Below, in pieces: positions 48,549 through 60,019 of a stretch of DNA of 64,000 bases. Each line of letters opens with the position of its first letter. Position 1 is the stretch's first letter. Under the pieces are notes generated by a model, which was not told the DNA's origin, made no database searches, and saw only the letters and a program-made list of their open reading frames with translations. This stretch comes from Caprella mutica. Taxonomy: Eukaryota; Arthropoda; Malacostraca; Amphipoda; Caprellidae. The translations under genes were made by a program, and so were the position numbers. The stretch covers positions 1-64,000 of the forward strand of contig CANNZV010001159.1 of the NCBI GenBank assembly GCA_947561585.1. Reading direction: 5' to 3'.

Positions 48549-48852
48549 GTGTTCCGCAAGTGCAAGTGATGAGTTGCGAGTGAGAGTAAAAAATATTGCG
48601 AGTGGGAATTGTGCGTGGGATTTTTTTCCTTCGATTACGTAATTCCCATAATGTTAATTTTGACCAGAAAAAAAATTTAATGCGTTTCATTTCATTGTTC
48701 AGTTTAGTTAATAGAAGTAGGTACCTACTGGTTAGGTTTACGTGTGGAAATAATGTTATTACCTAACTAAGCAACTACCTATAGGCTCATTGTCTCTGTC
48801 AGGACAGATATCCTTATGAAACTAAACTAGAAAGAAAGATAAGTAACCATGG

Positions 48853-49418
48853 GCTCGTTTACACGAGGCTAGTTTACACGCTGCTAGCTGGCGAGTTTAC
48901 AAGCTGGCGAGTGAGATCATAAGTATCTAAAAGCTGAGCGGCGCACCACATTACGGCGCACTACAATACGGCGCACCACTGTACTTTCTATTAATGACCT
49001 CAATGTGAAAAACTGTTATGTAGTGTGTTGTATCTGCTAGTTTGTTGTTCTGCACACTTCATGATTGTTTAATGACAAATTACAAATACAGTTTTCTATG
49101 ATGAATTTTATTTTCTATTCCAAATTAAACATCTCAATCGAATAATTAAACTGTATGGTATAAACATTGGATTCAGGTACCGTCAGGCGTCAGACATGAA
49201 TTTGATACGACAATTAGAATTAGGTACCTATCTAATAGAATGTACAGTGGTGCGCCGTTCTGGTGTGCGCCGCTCAGCTTTTAGATACGTATCAGTGAGA
49301 TAGTGATGATGACCCATACTCTTTTCAACTAGCCAACATGATGACACAAGGCGAGTTCACTAGAAGCTTGTAAACTCGCCAGCTTGTAGCGAGTAAACTA
49401 GCCTCGTGTAAACGAGCC
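48853..49418. mobile_element. Outer foldback element GGCTCGTTTACACGAGG
   Basis: GGCTCGTTTACACGAGGCTAG near 48853 and its complement ending at 49418 form inverted arms that extend inward with CTGGCGAGTTTACAAGC. Flanks are similar (TAACCATG and TTAACCAG) but not a clean duplication. It contains the inner element 48918-49293. Confidence 0.6.
48918..49293. mobile_element. Inner TIR element with 8-bp TSD (376 bp)
   Basis: Flanked by AGTGAGAT at 48910-48917 and 49294-49301. Inverted arms include GTATCTAAAAGCTGAGCGG and CGGCGCACCAC. The interior is AT-rich and without coding. The 8-bp TSD suggests an hAT-like MITE nested in the outer foldback. Confidence 0.75.
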
Positions 49419-49645
49419 TTAACCAGTGAAAGTAGTTAGGTAGCTACTACTTGCCTTGTTAAAAATCAGAAGTTGGAGCCATTAAAAATTAAAAATATAG
49501 AACTGTATTAATTTCTGCGTATTTTCTAGGTACCTGTCACTTCCTTACTAGTTACTACTTACTACCTAGCTAGGTATAGGCTTACGTTAAGAACCTAGGT
49601 ATCTACCTACCTAGTTCTAGTAAGTACTAAGTAGCTACCCAGTGG

Positions 49646-49874
49646 GCCAAGTAAAATAGTATGTCTCATAAACTCGCCATTTGTCTCTCCAGCTCTCTCC
49701 AAATTTCAACAAATTCTCTCCAAAATGATCAAATTATCATTAATTCTCTCCAAAATAACATTGTAGCATAGGAGAAAATTAGATAAAACTCGCCATTTGC
49801 AATTGAAGGGCTCAAAATAACTCTCACAAACTCGCCATCAAAATGGCGAGTTTGGACATGCTTTATTACTTGGC
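49646..49874. mobile_element. 229-bp TIR element with 6-bp TSD
   Basis: Flanked by CAGTGG at 49640-49645 and 49875-49880. Arms begin GCCAAGTAAAATAGTATGTC on the left and are mirrored on the right, both leading into AACTCGCCAT. The interior repeats TTCTCTCCAAAAT. No coding. Confidence 0.65.
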
Positions 49875-49880
49875 CAGTGG

Positions 49881-50756
49881 GTACCACCCACCTACCTACC
49901 TAATTTATTACCACACTGGAATCTAATTTATTACCACACTGGCAAAAGATGTAATATCTGCCGTGCGCCATGAATGCTCAAAATCACATTAACTATTTGA
50001 TGGAGTGCGCTAGGCTAATTACCTAGATAGCTACCTAACTAGACCGCTACGTTGGTAGGAATAGGTAGGTAGTTACCTAGCTAGGCCTAACTAAAAAAGA
50101 TATTATTACCTATGTAAATATAAGAATAAACCAGTAAGCAAATTTGTAAGCCAAAATTTGAAGGAAAATCTAATCCAATCCATCATTGCCTTTTTTTTTA
50201 AAGGGAAAGGAGTACGTAGGAAGCTTCTTACGGCCGGTTACGGCCTACGGGTATGACTTAATGACTATGTTAATGTACCGAATGGAATACAGAAGTGAGT
50301 CTTACCCTTGATCATCATCCTATGAATCCTATCATCCTACAGGTCGACTAAAAATAACTTCTATTTACCGAATGCAATTAATCCCTATGTTACCATTAAT
50401 TTTCGGCAGCGAAATCATGAAAATGCTGTAAATTAGCCTTATTTTATGGTGGATTTTGCCATCATTTTGGTGAAGTCAGTGGGATTCTGAGCAGTGAGCA
50501 CCAAATACGGTCTGAAATGTGGGGCTGTGGCAACCTGGATCTAATTTCTCACTAATCTGGCGACTTTCCTGCCACACTTTAAAACATGGCGGGCAGCGAA
50601 TGGAATACCGACCTGGTCCGAATGGAGTCATACGGACCTACCCTTGATTGAATCTTCAATCTTGATCTTACCCGTCTCTATTTGGCTTAAAATAACTTGG
50701 AAGTGCAAGTGGAAGTTATTTTTAGCAATTTTAGCCGAATAGGGGCAGATATGATC
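49881..50756. other. Intergenic with partial MITE copy
   Basis: AT-rich with TAGGTA-type words. Bases 50380-50513 match the right two thirds of the MITE at 50757-50993, ending CACCAAATACGGTCTG. Nothing else is recognised. Confidence 0.5.
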
Positions 50757-50993
50757 CCAGTCTGTATTTCATGGTAAATTCCACTGACTTGTCTGTGGAA
50801 TTTTTTCCCTTTGAAAATTATATTCTGGCAAAGTCGGTGGATTTTTAGCTATTTATTCCTATGTTACCATTAATTTTCAGTGGAAAAATGAGCAAAATGT
50901 TGGTGGATTAGCCAAATTACTGGAAATTTATGGTGGAATTTCTTCAGCTTTTTGAAAAAGTCAGTGGAATTTTATGCACCAAATACAGACTGG
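50757..50993. mobile_element. MITE with CCAGTCTGTATTT ends, first full copy
   Basis: About 237 bp with inverted ends CCAGTCTGTATTT and AAATACAGACTGG, and a shared core including CCTATGTTACCATTAATTTT. A second copy lies at 52917-53152 and a partial one at 50380-50513. The TIR element at 50997 begins four bases after its right end. Confidence 0.65.
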
Positions 50994-50996
50994 TAA

Positions 50997-51644
50997 CAGA
51001 ATATGGGACATTTTTAATGTTTTCTGTTCAAAAAATCTTTAATTTTCTCCTATATTTACATGAATTTTATTGAGGTCTGAGAGACTGAGAACAGAAGCCA
51101 AAATAGAGCATTTTTTGGAGAACAGTTTACCAGTTCCTGCAGTCTGGCGTCACACTAACTAACTTCTGCCTTCAACAACATTACAACAGAAACATCATAG
51201 CTTCGAAACACACGTTAAAAACTTAAATTAATTAATTGTAGCATGCCTACGCTTCTTTTGATGCTATGTCATTTTAATGTAATTTCGGTTCAGAATGTTT
51301 TAGACTCTCTTGATAGAGCCGCAATTAAAATTAAAAGGGCTGCAATTTACCTGCGAGACCCTGGCCTAGTCTATAAGTCTTGAATAGGATTACACTGTAC
51401 CTAAGAGGTTGAGAAAAGGGTGCGGGTAAAATTAAACAATTGCTAATATTTGTTATAATGGACCCCAGCATATTTAATTATGTAATATTTTGTTAGGATT
51501 AGGTCAACTGCAGGAACTGGTAGAGTGTTCTCCAAGATATTCTCCATTTTGGCTTCTGTTCTCAGTAAAATACATGTGAATATAGGAGGATATTAAGGAT
51601 TGTTCGCAGTCGCACAGAAAATATTACCAATGTCCCATGTTCTG
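50997..51644. mobile_element. TIR element with long (about 137 bp) arms
   Basis: The left arm begins CAGAATATGGGACATTTTT; the right arm reads inward from the complement of CAGAACATGGGACATT. Both run to CCAGTTCCTGCAGT. CAGACTGG is found at 50986-50993 and directly after the element at 51645-51652, but three bases separate the left one from the arm, so the TSD is not clean. The interior of about 360 bp is non-coding. Single arms of this family mark the duplication edges at 6774 and 15165. Confidence 0.75.
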
Positions 51645-51652
51645 CAGACTGG

Positions 51653-52361
51653 GGTCAACTATACAATTAATTAACGATATTCTTCATTAACTGAAAGGTA
51701 CCATTAGGTTCCATTTGGTACCATTTGTTGCAATTTGGTATGCCATTGGCATTGAATGATTGCAGCCATTCGGTAAATACTAAATAGTCCTATTGGTTAC
51801 AGCCTACTTAGTAATTATTTCTGAATTTAGGTATGAACCTAGTTAGCAACTGAGCTAGCTATAGCCTAGGTACTCTACTGGACCCATCATCTTGAATTCA
51901 ACCCTTTGACCACTCTTGATAGCTAGGTTGTAGTAGGTTAGGTTGTTTACTGTAGGTACTAATTAGGTGTTTTCTGATGAATTGATTTAATTTGATTAGG
52001 TACTCTGTTAGACTGTTGTCTGTTGGAGTCTGGAGATCTGTAGACTTCATAATTAAGTAATAAATTACCTAATTGGAACTGTGATATTAGCTACATTTAA
52101 ACGAGCTAGTTAAACCCAAGTATGCAGAATATTGAACCTTTTCCCATGATTCTTTGAAACAAATCTGAGACCAAGTTATTTGGGAAAAATGAGAATCTCT
52201 AAGGGAGTTTTTGTATCATTCCTATGTTGCCATTTATTTAGCTAAGATATATTAAGAATTGGCAGCTGAAAGCCTGAAACAACTGCAAACTCTGTATGAT
52301 TTTAAATTGGAATATCTGAGAGTTATGTAGCCTGGGGTTTACCCATACGGCCCAGATTGTG
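51653..52361. other. Intergenic, nothing recognised
   Basis: AT-rich; short repeats of CCATTTGGTACCATT near 51700-51740. No coding support. Confidence 0.45.
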
Positions 52362-52917
52362 GTAAATTTGTGCTTTAAGTCCCCCACCGATTTCCGAAAT
52401 TTTGACACTTAATATTGGCAAAAGGAGTCATTTTATGACGTTTTTCAATAATACCATTTGTTGTGGAAATGCTTTGTTTTCGAGATATAAGCGCAATTAA
52501 ATTTTTGGTAGGAATAACATTATGTTTGTAGATCACTAAGATTTTCCGCCTTTCAGATTATTGTGACATGAAATCTTGGTTCCATAAAACCGTTTATGTA
52601 GTTCACTGTATCTGCTAGTTTGTTGTACTGCACACATAATGATTGTTTAATGACCTGGCAGGGGGGGTTCGGGGGACGGCTTGCCCCCTCATATACATAT
52701 TTGTGATATACGTATTTGTGATGCTATATCTGAAATATTGGGGCAAATACTGCCCCAAACTTAACCTAACCTATTGGAAACTTAATTTAAAAGTATCTCA
52801 AACTAAGCGATTGCACAACAAATGGTATTCATGAAAAACATTTTAAAATGGCTCCTTTTACCTATATTAAGTGTCAAAATATTGAAAATCGGTGGGGGAC
52901 CTAAAGCACAAATTTAC
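52362..52917. mobile_element. TIR element with about 110-bp arms
   Basis: The left arm GTAAATTTGTGCTTTAAGTC and the right arm (inverted) match over about 110 bp, including CCCCCACCGATT and AATACCATTTGTTGTG. Flanks CCAGATTGTG (52352-52361) and CCAGATTCTA (52918-52927) agree at 8 of 10 bases. It is inserted at the left end of a MITE copy. The open frame at 52643-52834 is chance. Confidence 0.7.
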
Positions 52918-53152
52918 CCAGATTCTATTTGATGGTAAATCCCATTATCCCACCGACATGTCGGTGGGAATTTTTCACCTCTGTGAATGATATTCTAGCA
53001 ACTTTAGAAGAATTTTAGCGATTTATCCCTATGTTACCATTAATTTTCAGTGGAAAAACTGGTGGATTAGCAAAGATATTGATAAAATCTTGGTGGATTT
53101 TTTCTGCTTTTATAAAAAGTCAGTGGAATTTTGTGCACCAAATACAGTCTGG
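52917..53152. mobile_element. MITE with CCAGTCTGTATTT ends, second full copy
   Basis: Same family as 50757-50993, with ends CCCAGATTCTATTT and AAATACAGTCTGG. TA stands on both sides (within TTTA at 52914-52916 and TATACG after 53152), hinting at a TA target. Confidence 0.55.
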
Positions 53153-55434
53153 TATACGGCTATATCTAGGCTAACCTAGCTAATTCATTCAATGTAAAAA
53201 ATAAGGATAAATCTTGTGTCCTGTGCCAATTGCAATATTTTTTATTTACATTCTACTCAGTACACCCAGTGATTTACTGTGATTGGTATTAGGTGCATCT
53301 AAGTTTCTGGGATTAGTTATTCAAATTTGGATTCTCTATTATTAGTTAATAAAAGTTGTGCACGGTGAATCTGGCCTACCCCAAGGCCCAAACTGAGGTG
53401 AATCAGGACACCCCTCATTTAAAATTAGAAATAAAAAACTAGATTTACAAATAATGCTTAACATGTTAGTAATAACACTCTAAACATCATGAAAGTTCAT
53501 CAAACTTCAATACCTTATCACATTTACCTTAAAAAAGTTTTAAAATAATGGGCTCAAAATTGAACATCTTGAAAATTTGCTATTGTTAAGTGTCAAATAC
53601 TTAAATCAATTGCTGAAAGAATTTAGTCCTTTTTATTATATAACAGAAGATATCACTGGTTGTTACAAATTGGATTAAATCTGATATTAGTTATCATTGG
53701 TCATACACTGTAATTGTAAACATCCACCAATTGATAATACCTCATCTTCCTTTCAACTAATCATTCCTAAAATTTCACAGTAGCTAATCTTAGAAATTCT
53801 TTGAGTATTTTCTCTTGTAATATGATGAATAGAATCTTTCATTCAAGTGTAATATGGCACTTTAAATATAGTCTGTTTTCACTCAGTTTTGCAAAGCTCA
53901 TATGTGGCAGAAAGGGATAATTATTAAAATGTCATACCCAATAACATAGTTGAATGAAAAATTATATCCACCTTATTATGTGAGAATATACTTTAAGTGT
54001 ACCATTGATTACCAAAAAAAAAAATTGAGTGATTTTTCGAAAGGAAGATGAGTTATGATAAATTTGATGAAGTGTTAGTTGGGGTTATATCAAATTCAGG
54101 AGATGATCACTTTTTATCCTTTGTCAAAATTTCAGTTGATTTTTAAAATCTTCCAAAGTGTTTTTTACCAATTTGTTAAGCATTCTTTTTTCATATCATG
54201 TTGGATGATCTTGTGTATATCATGAGTAAATAAGGGCTGTCCGAATTTTCCACAGCTTGGGGCCAGGGGCCTCTTACAAGTCTACCTAATCATTAAATTG
54301 TAAAAGTAATTGTTCAAGTGAAGTAGTGATAACACATCATCATCATGATCATATCTTTTCAAGTTTGTGATTACAGTGGTCCTGGTTCCATATCCTCACG
54401 ATGATGACAAGAGTGTTGACTTTCCTATTCCACTGGATTGTTATCATTGCATTCCCTATCCAGGGTAAGCTACAACCATTGCCCCTCTTGATTTTCTGTC
54501 TCCACAAACTTTCCCAATCAGAAATAGGTAATTACTAATTATAGCTATATCCCATATATATTAGTATTTAGGGTTTCTGGAGTAATACCCACAGGAAAAA
54601 GCCCACGGTTAATAACTTACACTTTGGTTTAGAATATGTGAACAAATGTGCTCAAAATACCAGATTACTTACTTAAGTACCTACCATTTATTTGTTTTTC
54701 TGGAATATAATTGAATTGGTATAAGCACATAAAAGTTTCAATTTTATACCAAGTTGCATAAAATGTTAAAATATTTTTGACTCACATATCCCATTAATAT
54801 ATTCTCCTGTATGTAAGCTAGTGAAAGCATAATCTTACAGATTATTAGGTTAAATATTGAAGCCTTTAGCCAGCAGAATGGCAAAATTAATTTTTTTTTC
54901 TAATATGGTCGATTTCTTGCTCTTAATTTTGAATAAAAATTAGTATCACAAAAAAAAAAATATTTGGCCAGTTACATTGATAGCTCTATCTCTCTAATAG
55001 CTATAAATATAAAAGAAATTAATTCTTTGGAATTTTCTGTGGATAAATTATGATTGTGTAGACAGAATATTGATTTTTTTAAACTATTTTAATTTTTAAA
55101 GTATCTGCAAGTATCGGTGATGATGTCTGATTTTGATTGTAGCCAATACCTCTACTTCCAAAAAGTAAAGATCACCAATAAGGGCCCATAACACCAAAGA
55201 ATAGTCTTAATTAAAAGTAGGCATATAGCCACCTCCCTGTGTGATTTAACCAGACATGGCAGACAAATGAGTGGATAACTATTTCACTAGTGTTGCTGAG
55301 ATTTCACAGAATTTGACCTATTATTATCAGAAAATACAGAGGGAATAATCATAAAAAAAACTTATTAAATTTAGTGACACTGTCCTACTGATTGATTTAC
55401 CTGAGTAACTATTTATATTCTCTTACATTTTCAG
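53153..55434. other. Intergenic or 5' intron region of the kinase-transposase gene
   Basis: AT-rich with no recognised coding sequence. The acceptor at 55434 (TCTTACATTTTCAG) implies an unidentified upstream non-coding exon, which may lie here or further left. No terminal inverted repeat for the downstream gene was recognised. Confidence 0.45.
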
Positions 55435-55437
55435 ATC

Positions 55438-56548
55438 ATGAATCCATTTAAAATTCCAATTAAAAAAGTTTCAAACATTTCTATCATTAAATTGGTGGAA
55501 GGTTTAGATTCTTTCAAAAAATCTGATTATGACATTCAGTCCTTGATTGGAGATGGCGGATTTGGCAAAATTTATAAAGTGGGGAAAAACTCTAAGAATT
55601 TTGCAATAAAAGAACTTAAGAATAGTGAACACACTAAATATGAAATATCATTGTTCAGAAAAGAAGCTAAGTTATTACATAGATGCTTAGAACACCCAAA
55701 CATTATTGATATATATGCCTATAGTATTGATGAGAATTGTATGCTTTTGGAATATATGTCTTTTTCATTCAAGTTTATAGAAATCGACCATATGGATGTG
55801 AGCACGCTCAAAGAACTACTCAGTAGCTTTGATGATATATCTAACTTCCAAGGCTTTGAGCATGTCACATATTATATTGCTGTTCAAACTATAGAGGCAT
55901 TAAATTTCCTTCACCAAAATTCTATGGTTCACAGAGACCTGAAGCCACAGAATATCTTGGTCTCAAATATCCATTTCTCTGACACTATCATGAATAAGTT
56001 GGATTTATGGAAGAGAGAACCTGTAAAGTGTAAGCTGTGCGACTTTGGTGAAGGAAAATCTAAACAACTGCAAACCTTCTCCGCACTGAAAAGCTTCACT
56101 AGTAACCTGCAACGTGGAACTTTGGCATATACTTCCCCAGAAGTATTATTGAAGAAAGTGAATCTCCCTTGCTCTATAGAAATTCTCAAGAAAATAGATA
56201 TCTGGTCATTTAGACTGGTTTTGTTTCACCTGCTCAGTCCAGATGCCAGGTATCCATTTTCTTGGGAAATAGAGATGCAGGAGGGAGTCTCAGCTGAGAA
56301 CGTTATATTTGATAGCTATGAGAAGAACTGTATGCCTCAGCTGAGTGAAAAATATAAAGATAAGCATTACAATGAATGGGCATTAATAAAAAAATTGTTT
56401 GAAAAATGCTGTGCTTTCAACCCATTGAAGAGAATTTCTACTGGTGAAGCTTTAAACGTTCTGAAGAATGATAGAAGTATCACTAGTAAAGATGAATCTG
56501 TCTCCATTGCTTCGGTTGAAGAAGATAACGTGAAATCAAGATCCATTG
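55438..56548 (+). other. Kinase exon of the fusion gene
   Basis: The exon starts at 55435 after TCTTACATTTTCAG, and ATG 55438 is its first. All catalytic residues of an active Ser/Thr-type kinase are present (Lys58, Glu76, Asp167, Asn172, Asp202). The activation segment has RGTLAYTSPE. If the donor at 56549 is not used, the frame ends six bases later (GTATGTAA) to give a 372-residue free kinase. An unspliced or intron-retained mRNA could therefore make the kinase alone. Confidence 0.85.
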
Positions 56549-59450
56549 GTATGTAAAAGTACAAAATACAAATAGTTATCAGGACTGTGGAGTCGGAATC
56601 ATAAATATTAGACTCAACATTCCAGTATAATAAATAACAGACTCCTCAACTCTCACTCCAACAAACAATTTTATGATAATATATAGGTGTTATAGCCTCT
56701 ATATTTCAAGCAAGTATTTTGTTAAATCATCCAAGTGTGTTGAATTTATTGTGATATAAAACAAAATAAAAATTCTTGATTTATAGTAATTTTTCATTTA
56801 CATAAATCATGATAATTTTTGGAGTCTGTAATAATTTTTACTCTGCCTTCGACTACACAGCCCTGATAGCTATTTGACATGTAGATTGACTGGATTGCAA
56901 TAAAAATTAATAAAATTATATATCTTAATTTTTCAGTTCTTGAAATCACTGAGTGGAATCCCCTTAATGAATCAATCAGTGATTTAATTGACGATTCAGA
57001 ATACAGGATTATACAGCAGAGCTTTAATGAGTCGGTTGCTGCTGGACGTTTTGATTGGCCTCCTACTGTTGTCTTGTCCAGTGCTGAACCGTCTGTTGTC
57101 TTGTCCAGTGCTGAACCGTCTGTTGTCTTGTCCATTGCTGAACCATCCGATGTTCTACCTACTATTGAACTATCTAGTGCTGTACCATCCTCTGTCTTGC
57201 CTACTGATGACCTGTACAGTGCTGGACCATCTTCCGTCCTCCCAGATATTCAAGATAGAGTTGATGCTAGGGCTACTATAAATGATTCGGCTTTGGATCT
57301 TGATATTGGTGAGAAATTTTGCATATAAATTTGAAATCTATTCCATTTCTATAGCAATGTAGCTATGATTCTAATGTTAACCCAATATGACCTAAAAATT
57401 TTAACAATTAAAATCAGGATTCAACAAAATTCATGGGAAATGTAATATCATAGTCAGAAAATTCTACTCTTCAAATAATGGAGAATGAACTGACTAGCTA
57501 TTGTATTCTGAATGTAACTTAATTTTTTTCACATTTAAAAAAACATATATATAACTACCAGTATTGAATACACATTTACTTTCAGTTGCTGAACATTCTG
57601 AGTCAGATGGAACTAATGAATATGACGAAAGAAACTACATATCTGATCATGGTAAATTAGTAGTATTTAATATTGATCTATGCGTTTCAAAGATCAGTAT
57701 CTCTAATCAAAATCTCCCTACACTTACAGATTCATCTCCTGAAAGAGAAAATTTGAGGAGTGACTTCTGTTTTTCTATCTGGAAAGATGTTCATCTTGAA
57801 GAAGTCTGCTCTCTACCATTCGATATCGATGGACTATGCTACTATAAGATATCCCTTGATGATAAAAAAGGATTCAAAGAAAAATGCTCTGATGGTAGAA
57901 AATGGAAAAGGTATTGTACAAGCAGTCGGTCAAATTGGAAAGGAATGAGAAGGACTGCGAGATGCTCTGGCCGTAAATTTTGTGCTAATAATGAATGTCC
58001 ATTCTTAAGGGAATTCGGAGAAGAAAATTGTGTACAGTTCAAAGTCTATAAAGGGAATCATCTCTGCAGATCTTGCAATACTGTTGCCAAATGTACTCCT
58101 TGTTCAGCTGTAAAAATATGGGAGTGGATTCCTGATTCATCTGAAGTATTTATCATGCATAATGGTGATCATATCTGCACTGCAGTAGACAAGAAAGCTT
58201 GCAGGAACAATTATTACATGGAATTAGTGAGATCAAATCCAAATAGCACCCCAAATTCTCTTATAAATTTGAAAATGAGTGAAGAATTGAAGAAACCTGT
58301 AATTGATTGGAAAAAGATTGAAGAGGAAGCTTCACTACTTGCTAATAAGCGAAAAATTCACAGTTCAAGGGAATTATTAAAAGACCAACAGTTACCACAT
58401 GGGGACAACTTCATGGCTGTGACGGAATTAAGAGAAAAAATCAAAACTAAAGATAAATTCATGATATACAGGTTGAATTTGAAAGCTATCAATGATCAAC
58501 CAACTTATATTTTCATGAGCTCCATTCATATGGCTGAACTGGCACGTTCTGCTAACTGTGATTCAAATTCCCTTTTAAGTTACGAATACATATACTTTGA
58601 TGCTAAACACAATCAGTGTAAAAATTTCAAAACACTCACATGCTGGATATATCATCCAGTTTTAAGGCAAATGATGTGTCTTGCGACTATGATTGCTGAA
58701 AGAGAGAATACAGAAACAATTACGCTGTTCTTGGATATTTTTAAGCAAATGGTGATTGAAAGTTCTGGAGTTGCAAATTATTGCTTTTCACCAAAAGGGT
58801 TTATTGTTGATGAAAATCATGCCAACTGGCAAGCTATCAGGAATGTTTTTGGTGAAGAATTCATTAGCAAGACATTCTCATGCGAGTTTCATTTCAAACA
58901 GTGTGTTCATAGACACTCCAAAGTTCTGCAAAACCCAACCCAGTTCATTTCATTGTGTCACGAAATGTTGACTGCTGAAACTGTGGCATCGTTTTCGGAA
59001 AAATGCAAGAAAGTGGAGAAAATCATAAGAAAGTCAAAGCTTCATTATTGGTTCGAATGGTGGATGAAGCGGAAGTCACACATCTTTAGAGCCTTCAAAC
59101 CTGCTGATACACCAAACAGCAATCTTGCTGAAGTTGGGCACTCAACCCTGCATTCATTTTCTAGAAAGAATGTCTCCTTACTAGATGCTGTATTGACTAA
59201 CATATCCATTGCCATCAGTCAATCTGCTTCAATTACTAATTACAAAAGAGGTATAGGTGAAGGAGGTAGAGGAAGTGCTATGAATGAAAGGTCAAATAGA
59301 AAGAGATCCCGAGAGATGGAAAGAGTGACAAGAGCAGCTGTGGAGATAGAGAACGATGAGTTTTTGTCCGCAGAAGAAACTCCTTTCATTGCTGAGCATG
59401 GAGTCCACAGGCCTCCGATAAAAGCAAAAAAGCAACGAAAGAAGAATTAA
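55438..59450 (+). CDS. Predicted kinase-transposase fusion protein (three coding exons)
   Basis: Exons 55438-56548, 56937-57308 and 57586-59450 join by two short introns with GTATGT...TTTTTCAG and GTGAGA...TTTCAG sites. Both introns are phase 1, and the frame stays open for 1115 residues. Residues about 30-330 are a protein kinase-like domain: glycine loop GDGGFGKI, Lys58 in FAIK, Glu76, HRDLKPQN (Asp167), CDFG (Asp202) and SPE. Asp254 lies in DIWSFRL, where Gly is usual after Ser-Phe. Residues 371-494 are an acidic linker with a nine-residue repeat. Residues 495-1115 are a MULE-like transposase: Cys-rich N-terminal zinc region, Asp in IYFDAKHN, Asp in FIVDENHAN, a CEFH pair, Glu in NLAEVGHS, and a basic tail. 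The last exon has no ATG before its zinc region. Alternative: two overlapping transcripts. Confidence 0.75.
56937..57308 (+). other. Linker exon of the fusion gene, with a 27-bp internal repeat
   Basis: 372 bp, a multiple of three, with phase-1 splice sites at both ends; skipping it would keep the frame. It encodes a WNPLNESISDLIDD-type acidic start and then tandem VVLSSAEPS-like nonapeptides (57066-57140 are almost identical 27-bp copies, later ones diverged). It is probably a flexible region. No known domain is recognised. Confidence 0.75.
57586..59450 (+). other. MULE-like transposase exon of the fusion gene
   Basis: Encodes residues 495-1115. Cysteines and histidines between about 605 and 692 form a zinc-binding N-terminal region (CSGRKFCANNEC, CRSC, CTPC, then HNGDHIC). 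The putative catalytic Asp-Asp-Glu triad is at about 833, 903 and 1010, spacings of 70 and 107, with CxxH after the second Asp, as in MULE-type DDE transposases. The C-terminus is a KKQRKK basic tail, possibly a nuclear signal. No stop or frameshift is present, unlike all other transposase remains in the window. Confidence 0.8.
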
Positions 59451-60019
59451 AACTAATATCGGATGTTTATTTATCACAATGGATAAAAACTTATTTTTGA
59501 ATCAATGCTTATCAAATCTAACTTAGATATAAACGAATGGAGAATTATGGCTTCAATCTTTGGTTTCAAACGAGATAATTGGATAGGATCTTAATATTTA
59601 TCAACACTTATTAAATCTTACTTTAGCTGGTCTTTTTATTCAATCTTTCTCCATTTTCAATATCTTATATTCCTAGTGTGATTCAAACAGACTTGTCAGA
59701 ATCATCAACTATGAGTTGATATAGTCGTGAAAGTTATATGGACAACTATACCAGTGGGAGAATATTTGGAAATCATAGTTATGTACCATATTTTTTTAAA
59801 GGTCCCCTGCCAGACGAAACAGATTTCTTTTGAATATTAGAAACAATCGTATTTAATTAGACAATGAATATTAAAAAAAATATCTTCTCTGCTCTACGAC
59901 CATCGTCAATGGTAGTGGCCTCCAACCAACTGTGAGGTACCCAAAACGGGTCACAGGGCAATACCAACACAAAGCTTTCAATCTTTTACTTTAGTAATTG
60001 AATTTCCGTACATTAAATT
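59451..60019. other. Downstream of the fusion gene, with a lone TTAA-type terminus
   Basis: AT-rich. TTAA at 59796-59799 is followed by AGGTCCCCTGCCAG, a terminus like that of the MITE at 47281 but diverging after 10 bases. No partner end was found. No clear polyadenylation signal was identified right after the stop. Confidence 0.4.

Larger units (their letters stand above)
45755..48560 (+). mobile_element. Pogo-like DNA transposon, 3' end missing
   Basis: A TA at 45753-45754 precedes GACTGGGGCAACGCGCCC, a probable left inverted repeat. Related GGGGCAAA/GGCGCTTTGCCC words lie at 46112-46170. The transposase pseudogene follows. No matching right inverted repeat was found after 48548, so the 3' end seems lost. 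A TTAA-type MITE sits inside it. Confidence 0.7.

Noticed and set aside
57564..57585. Independent start for the transposase at 57564
   Set aside because: The codon is TTG within the intron before the TTTCAG acceptor. No ATG occurs in this frame before the zinc region, which supports splicing from the kinase exon.
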